Shown here piece by piece: positions 25,082-34,678 of a stretch of DNA of 64,000 bases (the stretch's first letter is position 1; the number at the start of each line of letters is the position of its first letter). Origin of the DNA: Chroococcidiopsis thermalis PCC 7203 (GTDB lineage: Bacteria > Cyanobacteriota > Cyanobacteriia > Cyanobacteriales > Chroococcidiopsidaceae); assembly GCF_000317125.1 (NCBI RefSeq), contig NC_019695.1:3646336-3710335 (forward strand), written 5' to 3'. The notes under the pieces were generated by a model. It was given only the letters and a program-made list of their open reading frames with translations. It searched no databases and was not told the DNA's origin. The position numbers were made by a program, and so were the translations under genes.

Positions 25082-27472
25082 TCAAGAGTCATTATTCCTG
25101 GGAGTTTCACGCATCACCCGCCAAACTTTTTCCGGCGTTACAGGCATATCGATGTGAGTGACCCCCAAGTCGGAAAGAGCGTTACAAACAGCGTTGACGA
25201 TCGCCGGAGGTACAGCCGTAATGCTGACATCACCTGCACCTTTCGCTCCCAGCGGGTTATGAGGAGTAGGCGTGACAGTGCGATCGAGTTCAAACTTTGG
25301 TAACTGCGAAGCTTTAGCGATCGCGTATGTCGTAAATTCGTCCGTCAGAATTCGTCCGTCCCGATCGTATACAGCCTCTTCAAACAGGGCTTGACTGATC
25401 CCAAAATGGATATTACCGTGTGTTTGACCATCTACAATCATCGGGTTTCCCACATTCCCGAAGTCATCTACCGCTACATAACGAACGACTTCAACCTGAC
25501 CAGTTTGTTCGTCAATTTCGACTAAGGCAATGTGAGTGCCGAAAGGATAATTAAAATCTGGTGGATCGAAGTAGGCGATCGCTTCCAAACCAGGCTCCAT
25601 ACCCGCTGGTAAATCCCAAGCGTACCAAAGCGCCAGCGCAATCTCCTTTAAAGTTTTGAACTGCTCGGGCGCACCTTTAACATAAAATTTACCTCGATCG
25701 GCTACCACCTCTGACTCTGCCACTTTGAAGATATGTGCTGCCATTTGACGTGCTTTCTCGTCGATCTTTTGGGTAGCTTTATACACTGTCGCTCCTTCCA
25801 CGCTGAAGGAGCGCGAACCATAGCTTCCTTGTGCATAGATAGTACCCTTAGTATCGGAGTGCAGCACTTCAATTTGCTCTAAGTCAACACCAAGCTCCTC
25901 AGCGATAATTTGAGAAAAAGATGTCACTTGTCCCTGACCGTGAGGTTGTGCGCCAGTAATAAGAGTGATATCACCCGTTGGGTGAACGCGGATATGCGCG
26001 CTTCCCCAGGTACTCCCATTCAAACCTATATCTCTAGCCATTAGGGGACAGGGACCAACACCTGCGATCGCTACATATGAACCAATTCCGACCCCAAGGC
26101 GTTTACCGCGCGTTCTAGCTTCCGCCTTCCGTTGTGCGACGTTGTTGTAATCGATCGTCGCCAGAGCTTTATCGAGCGCTACCTCATAGTTACCAGAGTC
26201 ATAAGTCCAGCCCAGACCGTTTTTATAGGGAAACCGATCGGCAGCAACCATATTTTTACGGCGTACTTCAGCAGGATCTATACCAATACGCTGTGCGAAG
26301 AGATCGACCATACGCTCGATGAGGAATATTGCCTCAGCACGACCAGCACCCCGAGCCGGACCATTGGGAACGAGGTTCGTGAACGTACAGTAGACTTCAT
26401 AGAAGGGATGCGCGATCGCATAGACTCCCGTAATGCTGCAACCTGTGAGGATCGCGGGAGCGCCTGGACCATTCGTAGCTGGGTAAGCTCCTAAATTAGC
26501 GTAGTTAGTGCAATGAAGGGCAGTAATCTGACCGTCTGTCGTCCCAGCTATAGTTACGTACTGGATTTGATCGCGAGCTTGCACTGTAGAGCGGGCTAAG
26601 CCTCGGCGCGTGTCGACCCACTTGACAGGCTGACCTAGCTCCTTAGATAAAAAAAGTACAAGAGCCGTATCTGGGTAAAGATAACCCTTAGAACCAAATC
26701 CACCGCCAATATGGGGAGCGATGACACGCAGCTTGTTGTAGGGAATACCCATCACGAGTTGAGAGAGCAGAAAGCGGTTACCATGAGGAATTTGGGTATT
26801 CGTCCACAGGGTGTACTCCTCAGTCTCAGGGTTGTAATCGCCGATGGAAGCGCGGAGTTCTACGGGGTTATGGATCGCTCGTTGGTAGCGAATTCTTTGC
26901 TTGACAACCACCTCAGCGTTGGCGATCGCCTGCTCCGTCGCCTGTTTATTCCCGTGAGAGATGTACTGGTTGAGATTGTTGGGTACTGTGTCGTGTAGTT
27001 GAGGTGCATCGGGCTGAAGTGCTTCTTCTGCATTAACGACCGCCGACAGCGGCTCGTATTTCACCGCGATCGCTGGTAGGGCATCATAGGCTTGCTGACG
27101 GGTTAAGGCTACCACCACTGCCACAAATTCGCCAATGTAACGAACCCTATCTGTAGCCAGAACAGTTTGGGCTCCGGGTAGTCCGTAGGGGTAGGAGGGA
27201 AAACGAGATTCTGCGCCACCAGGATTCATGATGCACGGTAGGGGCAGAATGGAACTAGTATCAGCTCCAGTAATCACCCGTACAACTCCAGGCATTCGCT
27301 CTGCGGCACTGGTATCTATACTTTGGATCAGTGCATGACCGCGATCGCTGTGCAAAATTGCCATGTGTAGCATATTAGGCAGCGTGATGTCGGCTGTAAA
27401 CTTGGCTTCCCCTCGCAAAAGTTCTGGATCTTCGCGTCGCTTAACTGATGTCCCTAAGATTTTGTTAGCCAT
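25082..27472 (-). CDS. xanthine-dehydrogenase-family molybdopterin-binding subunit
   Basis: This 796-residue protein has the aldehyde oxidase a/b-hammerhead (KRREDPELLRGEAKFTADI) followed by the molybdopterin-binding region (HIGGGFGSKGYLYPD, PNGPARGAGRAEAIFLIER, SYGSRSFSVEGATVY). It lacks the AYxCSFR active-site loop of true CO dehydrogenase. The catalytic base, normally Glu in KGxGE, is Asp748 here (KGAGDVS). The reaction is therefore uncertain: an oxidative hydroxylase of an unknown aldehyde or heterocycle, possibly altered. Together with the FAD subunit and an SDR it forms a three-gene minus-strand run without a small iron-sulfur subunit. Confidence 0.87.
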   Translation of the reverse strand: MANKILGTSVKRREDPELLRGEAKFTADITLPNMLHMAILHSDRGHALIQSIDTSAAERMPGVVRVITGADTSSILPLPCIMNPGGAESRFPSYPYGLPGAQTVLATDRVRYIGEFVAVVVALTRQQAYDALPAIAVKYEPLSAVVNAEEALQPDAPQLHDTVPNNLNQYISHGNKQATEQAIANAEVVVKQRIRYQRAIHNPVELRASIGDYNPETEEYTLWTNTQIPHGNRFLLSQLVMGIPYNKLRVIAPHIGGGFGSKGYLYPDTALVLFLSKELGQPVKWVDTRRGLARSTVQARDQIQYVTIAGTTDGQITALHCTNYANLGAYPATNGPGAPAILTGCSITGVYAIAHPFYEVYCTFTNLVPNGPARGAGRAEAIFLIERMVDLFAQRIGIDPAEVRRKNMVAADRFPYKNGLGWTYDSGNYEVALDKALATIDYNNVAQRKAEARTRGKRLGVGIGSYVAIAGVGPCPLMARDIGLNGSTWGSAHIRVHPTGDITLITGAQPHGQGQVTSFSQIIAEELGVDLEQIEVLHSDTKGTIYAQGSYGSRSFSVEGATVYKATQKIDEKARQMAAHIFKVAESEVVADRGKFYVKGAPEQFKTLKEIALALWYAWDLPAGMEPGLEAIAYFDPPDFNYPFGTHIALVEIDEQTGQVEVVRYVAVDDFGNVGNPMIVDGQTHGNIHFGISQALFEEAVYDRDGRILTDEFTTYAIAKASQLPKFELDRTVTPTPHNPLGAKGAGDVSITAVPPAIVNAVCNALSDLGVTHIDMPVTPEKVWRVMRETPRNNDS

Positions 27473-27539
27473 GCTGCTCCTCTTTGACGATCGTACTTAA
27501 TTTGTTGCCGAGATCGCGCTTGCTTCTATCTCGCTCACC

Positions 27540-28292
27540 TTACTGGACGCTATATCCCCCATCGATCAGCATATTATGTCCGGTGACGAAGGAAGCTGCT
27601 TTTGAACACAACCACACCACAGCTTCCGCTACCTCCTCTGGTTCGCCAACACGTCCTACAGGATGCGCCGCTGCAAGTTGAGAAACTATATCTTCAGTGG
27701 CGCTATTCAACATATCGGTATTGATGGAACCGGGACTCACGACATTGATACGGATACCAGATTTGGCATACTCTATCGCTGCCGATCGCGTTAAAGCAAG
27801 GATTCCGCCTTTAGTCGCAGCGTAAGCGGCATAGCCCGCAAAAGCAACAATACTTGCAGCAGAAGCCAAGTTCACAATCGCGCCACTCTTCTGTTTGAGC
27901 ATCGCTGGAATTTCGTACTTGAGACAAAGCCACGTTCCTTTGAGGTTTACGTTGATATGACGATCCCATTCATCTTCTGACACATCGGTGAGTAGACTGG
28001 ATGCCGAGATAACACCAGCGCTGTTGCAAGCGCAGTCTAAACGACCGTAAGTATCCATAGTTTTGTTAACCAGCGCCTCTACTTCAGAAGCCTTTGACAC
28101 ATCAGTTTTGATGAAAAGGGCTTCACCTCCTGCCTCTTGTATGCGACGCACGGTCTCCTGTCCCTCGGCATCGCGACGGCTGGCAGCCACGACTTTCGCT
28201 CCAGCGCGTGCAAACGCAAGTGCTGTTGCCTGACCAATACCTGATGAAGCCCCAGTAACAAGCGCGACTTTTCCAGACAATCGATCTGTCAT
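27540..28292 (-). CDS. short-chain dehydrogenase/reductase
   Basis: A complete classical SDR of 250 residues: cofactor loop TGASSGIGQATAL, NSAGV, catalytic Ser in VNLASAAS, and Tyr-x3-Lys in YAAYAATKGG. The C-terminal VTGHNMLIDGGYSVQ is typical. Arg residues after beta-2 (AASRRDAEG) suggest NADP(H). It lies 67 bases upstream of the molybdopterin subunit and may act on the same substrate as an alcohol/ketone step; that is inferred only from position. Confidence 0.9.
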   Translation of the reverse strand: MTDRLSGKVALVTGASSGIGQATALAFARAGAKVVAASRRDAEGQETVRRIQEAGGEALFIKTDVSKASEVEALVNKTMDTYGRLDCACNSAGVISASSLLTDVSEDEWDRHINVNLKGTWLCLKYEIPAMLKQKSGAIVNLASAASIVAFAGYAAYAATKGGILALTRSAAIEYAKSGIRINVVSPGSINTDMLNSATEDIVSQLAAAHPVGRVGEPEEVAEAVVWLCSKAASFVTGHNMLIDGGYSVQ

Positions 28293-28536
28293 GCTTTTTG
28301 CTCCTTCTTGTCAGTTAAATTGCTGCATTCAGCTCTAATGATTCTTGCGATTGGGTTAGGGAGTCGATGTCGTATCTTCTGGTGTAAGCTGAGAAATCGA
28401 ACCCAACGCGCGATCGCCCCGAGTCACCACATGGGGTTTAGCACGGAGGAAGCCTATATGGATAAAACTAGGTTTTTTAAAAAAAGGCACTAAGATTGTG
28501 GAGATCCAGCGCCACTGCTAACTCTAGCAGTAACTG

Positions 28537-28573
28537 TGCGGATCTCCTCTTAAAAAGCTACAGGAGATCCGCA
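28537..28573. repeat. 12-bp perfect inverted repeat (hairpin)
   Basis: TGCGGATCTCCT and its exact complement are separated by 13 bases. It lies downstream of the minus-strand monooxygenase gene. No U-run follows, so a simple terminator is not clear. Confidence 0.6.
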
Positions 28574-28579
28574 GTCGAT

Positions 28580-28651
28580 CCCCCAACCCCTGCAAACTCC
28601 GGGGCTTTATGCCTCCCTTTTTAAGGGAGGTTAGGAGGGATCGTCGAGATC
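28580..28651. repeat. dispersed palindromic repeat with CCTCCCTTTTTAAGGGAGG core
   Basis: Arms CCTCCCTT and AAGGGAGG flank three T residues, followed by TTAGGAGGGATC. The same plan (C-rich arm, TTTT, G-rich arm, then GGGATC) occurs within the second WD40 gene at 52,365-52,397, indicating a dispersed repeat family. Confidence 0.65.
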
Positions 28652-28682
28652 GGAAACTTCAAGTGCGTAACTCCTGAGACCT

Positions 28683-28988
28683 CTATTTTTTCAGGAAAAT
28701 AGGTGTCTGTTTGTAATGCTGCATTTCATCAACTGACTTAATGTAAGGAGATACCAATTGAAAAAACTTTGGGAAATACGGACTATTCCGAAAACCCTGC
28801 ATATGACCTTCAATGGAATCCCAATCAATACGAAGAATGTAACGATTTGGTTCCTCTACACAATGAGCCAGCTGATAGCCCAGACAGTTAGGAGATTCTG
28901 CTAAATATTGCTGCGCCTGTTCGTAAGCAGATTCAAAAGCACTTTCTTGACCGGCAGGAATGTTGTACCTAATGATTTCAATTACCAT
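28683..28988 (-). CDS. antibiotic biosynthesis monooxygenase (ABM) domain protein
   Basis: This 101-residue ferredoxin-like alpha/beta barrel protein has IRYNIPAGQESAFESAYEQA, CLGYQLAHCVEEPNRYILRI and DWDSIEGHMQGFRNSPYF. Its size and pattern fit ABM-family cofactor-independent oxygenases, or small proteins involved in quinone or haem chemistry. It sits among SDR and GMC oxidoreductases on the same strand. No substrate is implied by the sequence. Confidence 0.83.
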   Translation of the reverse strand: MVIEIIRYNIPAGQESAFESAYEQAQQYLAESPNCLGYQLAHCVEEPNRYILRIDWDSIEGHMQGFRNSPYFPKFFQLVSPYIKSVDEMQHYKQTPIFLKK

Positions 28989-29060
28989 GAGGCTTTCTCC
29001 ATAGATGAATTCAACTTGTACGAAAAAGAGCGTAGCGCGTTAGAAATGTAAGTTATTAAC

Positions 29061-29348
29061 TCAATTGACAGTACTTGTACCCCCACCGTCCACTCGGAGG
29101 TTCGCACTGTTGATGAAATCTGCAAGGGGGCTTGCTACATAAGCAACAAGATTTGCGATGTCTTCAACTCGTGCCAAACGACCGACTTGGTTGTACCAAA
29201 CCTGAGCTACTCGATTCGCCTGTTCTTCCTTTCGACCGTGTATGACAACGATCGCGCCTTCCCGAGCCAGCACCTTCGCAATGCCCTCACCAATACCGCT
29301 ACTACTACCGGTAATCAGCGCCCGCTTGTCACGTAGCTGTAAATCCAT
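29061..29348 (-). pseudogene. SDR gene with internal deletion
   Basis: The first 48 residues are a normal SDR start (LRDKRALITGSSSGIGEGIA, IVVIHGRKEEQANRVA). The last 40 are a normal SDR end (VGRLARVEDIANLVAYVASP, INSANLRVDGGGTS). The whole middle, including NNAG, the catalytic Ser and YxxxK, is missing, leaving 95 in-frame codons. No enzyme activity is expected. A dinucleotide-binding mini-protein is conceivable but unlikely. Confidence 0.8.
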
Positions 29349-29542
29349 AAACTTGACTCACAAAAAGTATTGTTTGTCGTTTGACTGTCTTACATTAAAG
29401 ACTGCTCCTCCTAAAAAATGCAACTTTAATTTAATTTGGGGAATTTTGGCAAGTAACTATACTGCCTATACAGATGTTCTCGCGATCGCACTTGCCAAAC
29501 TCTTTTACCCCCAATCCCGATTATTTTCAGGTGTGCCAACTT

Positions 29543-30295
29543 CTAGGCTGGAACTTTAACTTTGTTTAATTTCTTAGCAAAGGCTTTAGCTACCGCATCA
29601 GAGGAATAAGGATTCTGTCCCGTGACAAGGTTGCGGTCTTCTACTACGTGCGAACCCCAGATAACATTAGCTTTCTCGTAAATACCACCCAACCGCTCTA
29701 TCTCAAACTGTAGTATGAAGGGTAGCATCCCTGCTATTGGTGTCACTAGTTCTTCTTCGTGGGAGAAGCAGGTCATGCGGTAGCCCTCAAACGGCCAGCG
29801 ACCTTCGGGGGTTCTCAGCGCTAAAATTCCGCTTCCTCCGTGGCAAACAGCTGCTATTGGCTTGTCCAACTCGATCGCCCAACGGAAGAGTTGTGTCATC
29901 GCATCTGATTTCGGCATATCCTGCATCGCACCATGACCTCCACTCAGGAAAATACCATCGTAGGCAGCGACTTGTGCTTTAGTAAAGTCATCCAAATTCA
30001 GGGGTTTTTTGAGATCGGATGATGCCTCAATAAACTTGATAAACTCTCTGGCTTGCTCGGAGTCATTGACCTGCGATCCTGCTGGTCTGACGTATGGCAT
30101 GAAGTTCGGATCGATGCTGGTTTTATCCACGCTTGGCGTAAGACCACCTATGGTTGCTACATCAACTTCATATCCCTCTTGTTTAAAGATCTGATAAGGG
30201 AGGACAAACTCCTCAGCCCAAAATCCCGAAGCATGTTTCTCTCCAGTTGATAGGGTGAGAGTAGCTGAGTTGGTCATTAGTATGAGAATCTTCAT
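29543..30295 (-). CDS. DJ-1/PfpI-family protein (type 1 glutamine amidotransferase-like)
   Basis: A 250-residue class I GATase-like fold with the nucleophile elbow Cys in AAVCHGGSGILALR, the acidic partner in GFWAEEFVLPYQIF, and GIFLSGGHGAMQDMP. The pattern resembles the Hsp31/HchA branch, whose members act as glyoxalases or deglycases. A partner His follows the Cys directly. It probably detoxifies reactive carbonyls in the cytoplasm. It is 54 bases downstream of a GMC oxidoreductase on the same strand. Confidence 0.88.
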   Translation of the reverse strand: MKILILMTNSATLTLSTGEKHASGFWAEEFVLPYQIFKQEGYEVDVATIGGLTPSVDKTSIDPNFMPYVRPAGSQVNDSEQAREFIKFIEASSDLKKPLNLDDFTKAQVAAYDGIFLSGGHGAMQDMPKSDAMTQLFRWAIELDKPIAAVCHGGSGILALRTPEGRWPFEGYRMTCFSHEEELVTPIAGMLPFILQFEIERLGGIYEKANVIWGSHVVEDRNLVTGQNPYSSDAVAKAFAKKLNKVKVPA

Positions 30296-30349
30296 GGTAT
30301 GAAATACACTCCTTGGTATTTACAGTTGTCAATAAGTGCAGCAAACAGT

Positions 30350-31855
30350 TTAGTGAATATCTGCGATGATTCGATCCATACAGCGTTCTGCTAAAGCGGC
30401 GATCGTGTATGCAGGATTTGTACATCCTGTAGAGCCAGGAATCAGCGCACCATCGACGACATAAAGTCCTCGATAACCAGATACTTGCCCGTAGTCATCG
30501 CACGCTTTTCCTAGAACTGCTCCCCCCAGTGGATGGGCAGTGATAACGACATCAGTTTCAGGAGCGGGTCGGTTTGTGGTTGTGGGAGTATAAAATTTCA
30601 TTTCCGTCATGGGTGTTTTGGTAGAAATGGCATTTTTACTGTCAAGAGTTTTGTAGGTTTTTTCTGTATCTACCATGAGTTGAGTTTCTCGGGGATAGTG
30701 TAACTTGACAGAATCTGTAGACGCATCATACGTGAAGGTTCCACTTTGTGAGGGTAGACCTAAACCAAGACACTGTTGCGTTCCTTCAGGACTAGCCCAA
30801 TTTTCAAGATTTATCAGTACTATCGGGCGATCGAGGTCATCGAAGTTTTCTAACACTGCACCTGCGGGTCCTCCTTTACCAGATACAGGTGGTAAATTTG
30901 AACGAGTAGCAATGGTATCGCCATTAGAACTCCAAAATTTACCAACGTAGTCATTTAGTCTAGGTAATGAGCCTGTTGCTTTAGCTTTGACCAAAAGTTT
31001 AGAAGTTCCCATAGACCCAGCTGCTAAAAACAAATAGCGACAGCGAAAAGATTTTTGTTCGACAACCTCTCCTGATTCATTTATTTGATGACATGAAACC
31101 CGGTAACCAGCTTCAGGGGTTTCAGCAATCTCTACTGCTACATGTAGAGGAAGTATTTCTACGAAACCAGTTTTTTCTGCTTGGGATAAGTAATTGCGAT
31201 CCAAGCTTTTTTTAGCGCCGCTATTGATACCCCACCAATGGTCTCCGACAATAGTAGACTGTACTTTTGTTCCGTTAATTTCTTCCCGGACTATATTCCA
31301 ATCAACGGCTAATTCTAGTAGATGATTGCGGAATCCTGCTTGAGTAGCATGTTGAATAAATAGCCGCGTCGTATCATAGTAAATAGTATTTAAAATATCT
31401 GGAGGAATTGGCGAAGGCTGTAAAATTGAATGGACGCGAGGGTAATAAACTGTATCCATTTCATCATAACTAATCGAACCAGGAAAAACCTTCTGGAATA
31501 ACTCAGGAATGGGTTGATAAATAATACTGTTGTAAACTAATGACCCGCCGCCAACTCCAGCACCATTTAAAACAATAATTCCATCTTCAACTAAGGTTTC
31601 CATCACACCTGTGTGTACGTCGATTGGCTGTCCGAATATAGTTGCTGGACTAAGCCAAGCGGCTCGACCATCAGGATTATGGGGAGTAGCAAAAGTATTT
31701 TGGGCAGGCGTAATTTGCCAACGACGACCTCGCTCTAGCACTACTGTATTGATGCCTGCTTGTCCCAAGCGTAAAGCTGCAACGGCTCCACCAAAACCAC
31801 TACCGATAACAAGAGCTTCTACAGACTCATCATTTTTATGTAGTTTATGAACCAT
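30350..31855 (-). CDS. GMC-family (cholesterol-oxidase-like) FAD oxidoreductase
   Basis: The 501-residue protein starts with the FAD dinucleotide motif ALVIGSGFGGAVAALRLG. GAGVGGGSLVYNS is the flavin-contact loop, and the C-terminal catalytic region is AHPLGGAVLGKACDDYG with GYRGLYVVDGALIPGSTGCT. Relatives oxidise sterols, polyprenols or other alcohols using oxygen or another acceptor. No signal peptide is evident, so it appears cytoplasmic. The lack of an additional FAD subunit and the small size fit the bacterial cholesterol-oxidase branch. Confidence 0.88.
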   Translation of the reverse strand: MVHKLHKNDESVEALVIGSGFGGAVAALRLGQAGINTVVLERGRRWQITPAQNTFATPHNPDGRAAWLSPATIFGQPIDVHTGVMETLVEDGIIVLNGAGVGGGSLVYNSIIYQPIPELFQKVFPGSISYDEMDTVYYPRVHSILQPSPIPPDILNTIYYDTTRLFIQHATQAGFRNHLLELAVDWNIVREEINGTKVQSTIVGDHWWGINSGAKKSLDRNYLSQAEKTGFVEILPLHVAVEIAETPEAGYRVSCHQINESGEVVEQKSFRCRYLFLAAGSMGTSKLLVKAKATGSLPRLNDYVGKFWSSNGDTIATRSNLPPVSGKGGPAGAVLENFDDLDRPIVLINLENWASPEGTQQCLGLGLPSQSGTFTYDASTDSVKLHYPRETQLMVDTEKTYKTLDSKNAISTKTPMTEMKFYTPTTTNRPAPETDVVITAHPLGGAVLGKACDDYGQVSGYRGLYVVDGALIPGSTGCTNPAYTIAALAERCMDRIIADIH

Positions 31856-32103
31856 AAAACCTCCACATCACAATTTATGAGCTGTTGTGTATATATCTCG
31901 CATCAATAATGTTGCTCTTATTTTTTTCGTTCTAAGTGAATTTCATCGATCTCAATATTTCAAAGTTTAGACCTCACAAAATACGATAACAAGAGTTGAA
32001 TTTTTGCAGCAAGGGCGCATTCTTTACACTCAAGTAATTAATTGTCATTGCGATCGCAAGTTATCGCAGAATGTTTCTGAGTTTCATTACAATTTCTGTG
32101 GAA

Positions 32104-33357
32104 TCAAACCAAATTTTTAGCGTGATGAAACACTTCTTCGCTGAGCCATTCAGTAGTGACTTTTAAATTGTGGACTGGTGTAGGCAGCATCTCCAGGTAT
32201 GTTAGTTGACGGATTGCATGACCTATCCTACCTTTAACTTCGTGCTTGTTAAATATTTCGGCAGCAGCCTCTTGCGTACCCAGTTTCATCAACGTTCCGC
32301 GCAAGAATATGCGACTAGCCTTGGGTTTCTCACCTGCTGAAACAGCAACTAGGTTACGGGCGATCGCCTTCGCCTGTTGATAGGCAACCTGTGCCAGAGC
32401 TGGCTCAGGCTTGAGCAATGTCACGCAGTCGCCTCCAGCAAAAACTTCTGGATAGCCGACTAGGTTAAGGGCTGGCGTGACGAAGGGACGACCTTGCTTG
32501 TCGCGCTGCTCGTCGGGAATCGGGAGTTTTTTGACTAGCGGATTGATGGCTGTACCTGCCGTCCAAATCATCGTTTCAGCTTCAAGCACGGCAGGTTGGT
32601 CGTCGCGAGTATACTCCACCTTGCCTGAATCTAGAGCAGTGACAGCAGCTCCAGTCAATAGTTCAACTGGAACGACATGCTTTTGTAGAGCAGCATAAGC
32701 AGTCTCGCGCAAACAAGCATTCACATCACCAGAGAGAATATTTTGACTGCGATTCATCAACACTAGCCGGATCTCGTGAGGATTGCCTCCCAACGTGGCA
32801 TACCAGTTAGGCAACAAATCCGCCAGTGTATTTGCCAGTTCGACACCCGTTGGACCTGCACCGATGATAGCAATTGTCAGTAATTTTTGGCGCAACTGGG
32901 AATCTTCAATTTGGCTGGCGCGTTGTAGAGACTGGCGTAAATGCTGACGTAGGGCGAGGACATCCAGCCCGCTGCGAAATGGGAAAGAGTATGCTTCAGC
33001 TCCTGGAGTTCCAAAGTATCCCACTGTGCTTCCTACAGCAAGCACGAGATGAGTGTAGGTATAATGCAAGCCAGAAGCCAGTTCGATCTTGCGTCCGGCT
33101 AAGTCAATCTGTTCAACGGTGTCTTGCACGAACGTCACGCCACTTCCTTGAAGTAGTTCCTCGTATTGGGGCCAAACCTGGTTTGCATCCATCTGCCCGT
33201 TGAGAAATTCAAATAGCAAGGGCTTAAAAACAAAACGCTCGGAGCGATCGATCAAAATTATCTGACCCTTATAGCCTAGATGACTCAGGTAAAGGGCAGT
33301 AAACAATCCAGTAAAACCACTACCCACGATCGCAGTTCGCAGCGTTGATTGGCTCAT
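32104..33357 (-). CDS. type II NADH dehydrogenase-like FAD oxidoreductase
   Basis: GGAGGTCAA directly before the ATG fixes the start and gives 417 residues. Two Rossmann motifs are present: TAIVGSGFTGLFTALYLS for FAD and TIAIIGAGPTGVELANTLA for NAD(P)H, followed by AGGDCVTL. The C-terminal tail has amphipathic character typical of NDH-2 proteins that sit on the membrane surface and pass electrons to plastoquinone. An IS element is inserted about 200 bases upstream, which may alter its promoter. Confidence 0.88.
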   Translation of the reverse strand: MSQSTLRTAIVGSGFTGLFTALYLSHLGYKGQIILIDRSERFVFKPLLFEFLNGQMDANQVWPQYEELLQGSGVTFVQDTVEQIDLAGRKIELASGLHYTYTHLVLAVGSTVGYFGTPGAEAYSFPFRSGLDVLALRQHLRQSLQRASQIEDSQLRQKLLTIAIIGAGPTGVELANTLADLLPNWYATLGGNPHEIRLVLMNRSQNILSGDVNACLRETAYAALQKHVVPVELLTGAAVTALDSGKVEYTRDDQPAVLEAETMIWTAGTAINPLVKKLPIPDEQRDKQGRPFVTPALNLVGYPEVFAGGDCVTLLKPEPALAQVAYQQAKAIARNLVAVSAGEKPKASRIFLRGTLMKLGTQEAAAEIFNKHEVKGRIGHAIRQLTYLEMLPTPVHNLKVTTEWLSEEVFHHAKNLV

Positions 33358-33562
33358 TTGACCTCCAAAGATGTACCAGATTGGGATGAAATCGAGAAGC
33401 TGAGCGGTAGCGGACGAAGTAAAAACTAAGCAGTCGATCAGTCCGTAGATCTTAGAATTAGGAGTGGCAATTTCGCTCTTATGATTAACTAAGATAGTAA
33501 GAATTACCAAGTCCGATCGCAAGGGTTGCTCTTTCGGAGCAAGTCTGTATTCTTTGTACAAC

Positions 33563-34678
33563 TCAGATCTTGCAGCAAGTGATTTGAATGTCAAAACCAA
33601 GGGAGCGTGCTAGGGGTGTGAGGCGTTTGCTCTCCAGCAGCAGGAGCAACACCACTAGTTGAGGCAGTAATGCTTCAAGTGCCAGTTGAGCCGCCTTACC
33701 CCAATCAGGTGAGTCGGTAGATGCAGTAGACAAATAAGCCCAATGTGCTAACAAATAAGCTAAAAGTGACAATACCAGCCAACGGTAGACACCTAGCAAT
33801 GTGCCCTGACCAAATTGGTCTAATCCAAACCGATGTTTAGCAGTTTTGAACCATCCCTCAATCTGCCAACGCTTTTTGCCCCAGTAATTGATAGTACTAG
33901 CTTTAAGTGGTTTGGTAGAGAGGACAAAGCGCTTTTCCAGCCTACCGTCGTCACGCTTGAGATAGTACCAAGACAGTGAAACTGGAAACTTTAATTTTAC
34001 CAGTCGCACTTGTTGTCCCCGCCTGCATAGTTGCTTAACATTGCGCCCATCTTGTAGCTTGCGGTCACAGCGTACTCCGGCAATGGCGTGATATTTTAAT
34101 TTACGTATACCATGTAAAAATTCGGCACTACCAAAGGCTGTATCTACTAAAATCATGAGCTGAAAGTGTTGACTCAGCAATGAAGGTAAGCTTTGTACAA
34201 GTCGTAGCCCCAACTGTGCTGGTGAGGAATGATTTTTCCCTCGGTAAACTCGAAAATTCCACGGCACGCGCCATTGACCCACTACTAGATACATCACGAC
34301 TAGGTGTAGCCCACGTTTGCTATGGAAGACTCGCACTAATCCATCCAACAGCTTGAACTTGCCGCGTTTTTCTAGGGTGGTTAAGTCGATGATGACTTGT
34401 AAGATGGGTCTACGTCCAATTCGTGGCTGTGACAGAATTTGCTGCAGGACAAAGGAGCGGGTACTACGAATCAGCCGACGAGTTGACCAGGGGTAGACGT
34501 TGAGAAACCGACTTAAGGCACTGGCTGATTTAGTTTTGCATTGTTGGGGCAGAGGATGTCCTTGAGCTTGTAAAAATAATCCCAGCAAGGCTTGTAGGCT
34601 ATCTCGTTGATAGTGGCTCGGCATCAAATCAAGTAGGGTGTAGACTAGCCCTTGGGCGTGGGCAAGAAGGGTTTCCAT
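33563..34678 (-). CDS. IS4-superfamily-like DDE transposase
   Basis: The DDE residues appear as IIDLTTLEKRGKF (first Asp), ILVDTAFGSAEF (second Asp) and RWQIEGWFKTAKHRFG (Glu with the R-x3-E-x6-K spacing of IS4-type elements). I start at the internal ATG (METLLAHAQ); a TTG five codons upstream is possible. The ORF is intact, at about 370 residues. Its stop codon lies at the inner edge of the left inverted repeat. Confidence 0.85.
   Translation of the reverse strand: METLLAHAQGLVYTLLDLMPSHYQRDSLQALLGLFLQAQGHPLPQQCKTKSASALSRFLNVYPWSTRRLIRSTRSFVLQQILSQPRIGRRPILQVIIDLTTLEKRGKFKLLDGLVRVFHSKRGLHLVVMYLVVGQWRVPWNFRVYRGKNHSSPAQLGLRLVQSLPSLLSQHFQLMILVDTAFGSAEFLHGIRKLKYHAIAGVRCDRKLQDGRNVKQLCRRGQQVRLVKLKFPVSLSWYYLKRDDGRLEKRFVLSTKPLKASTINYWGKKRWQIEGWFKTAKHRFGLDQFGQGTLLGVYRWLVLSLLAYLLAHWAYLSTASTDSPDWGKAAQLALEALLPQLVVLLLLLESKRLTPLARSLGFDIQITCCKI

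Noticed and set aside
25082-27472. True carbon monoxide dehydrogenase (CoxL)
   Set aside because: The AYxCSFR active-site loop is absent and KGAGDVS differs from both CODH and classical xanthine dehydrogenase.
28308-28493. 61-codon plus-strand frame
   Set aside because: No recognisable domain, no ribosome-binding site and unusual composition; treated as chance.
33358-33600. N-terminal extension of the NDH-2-like gene
   Set aside because: GGAGGT sits just before the internal ATG, the extension has no family similarity and overlaps the IS end.
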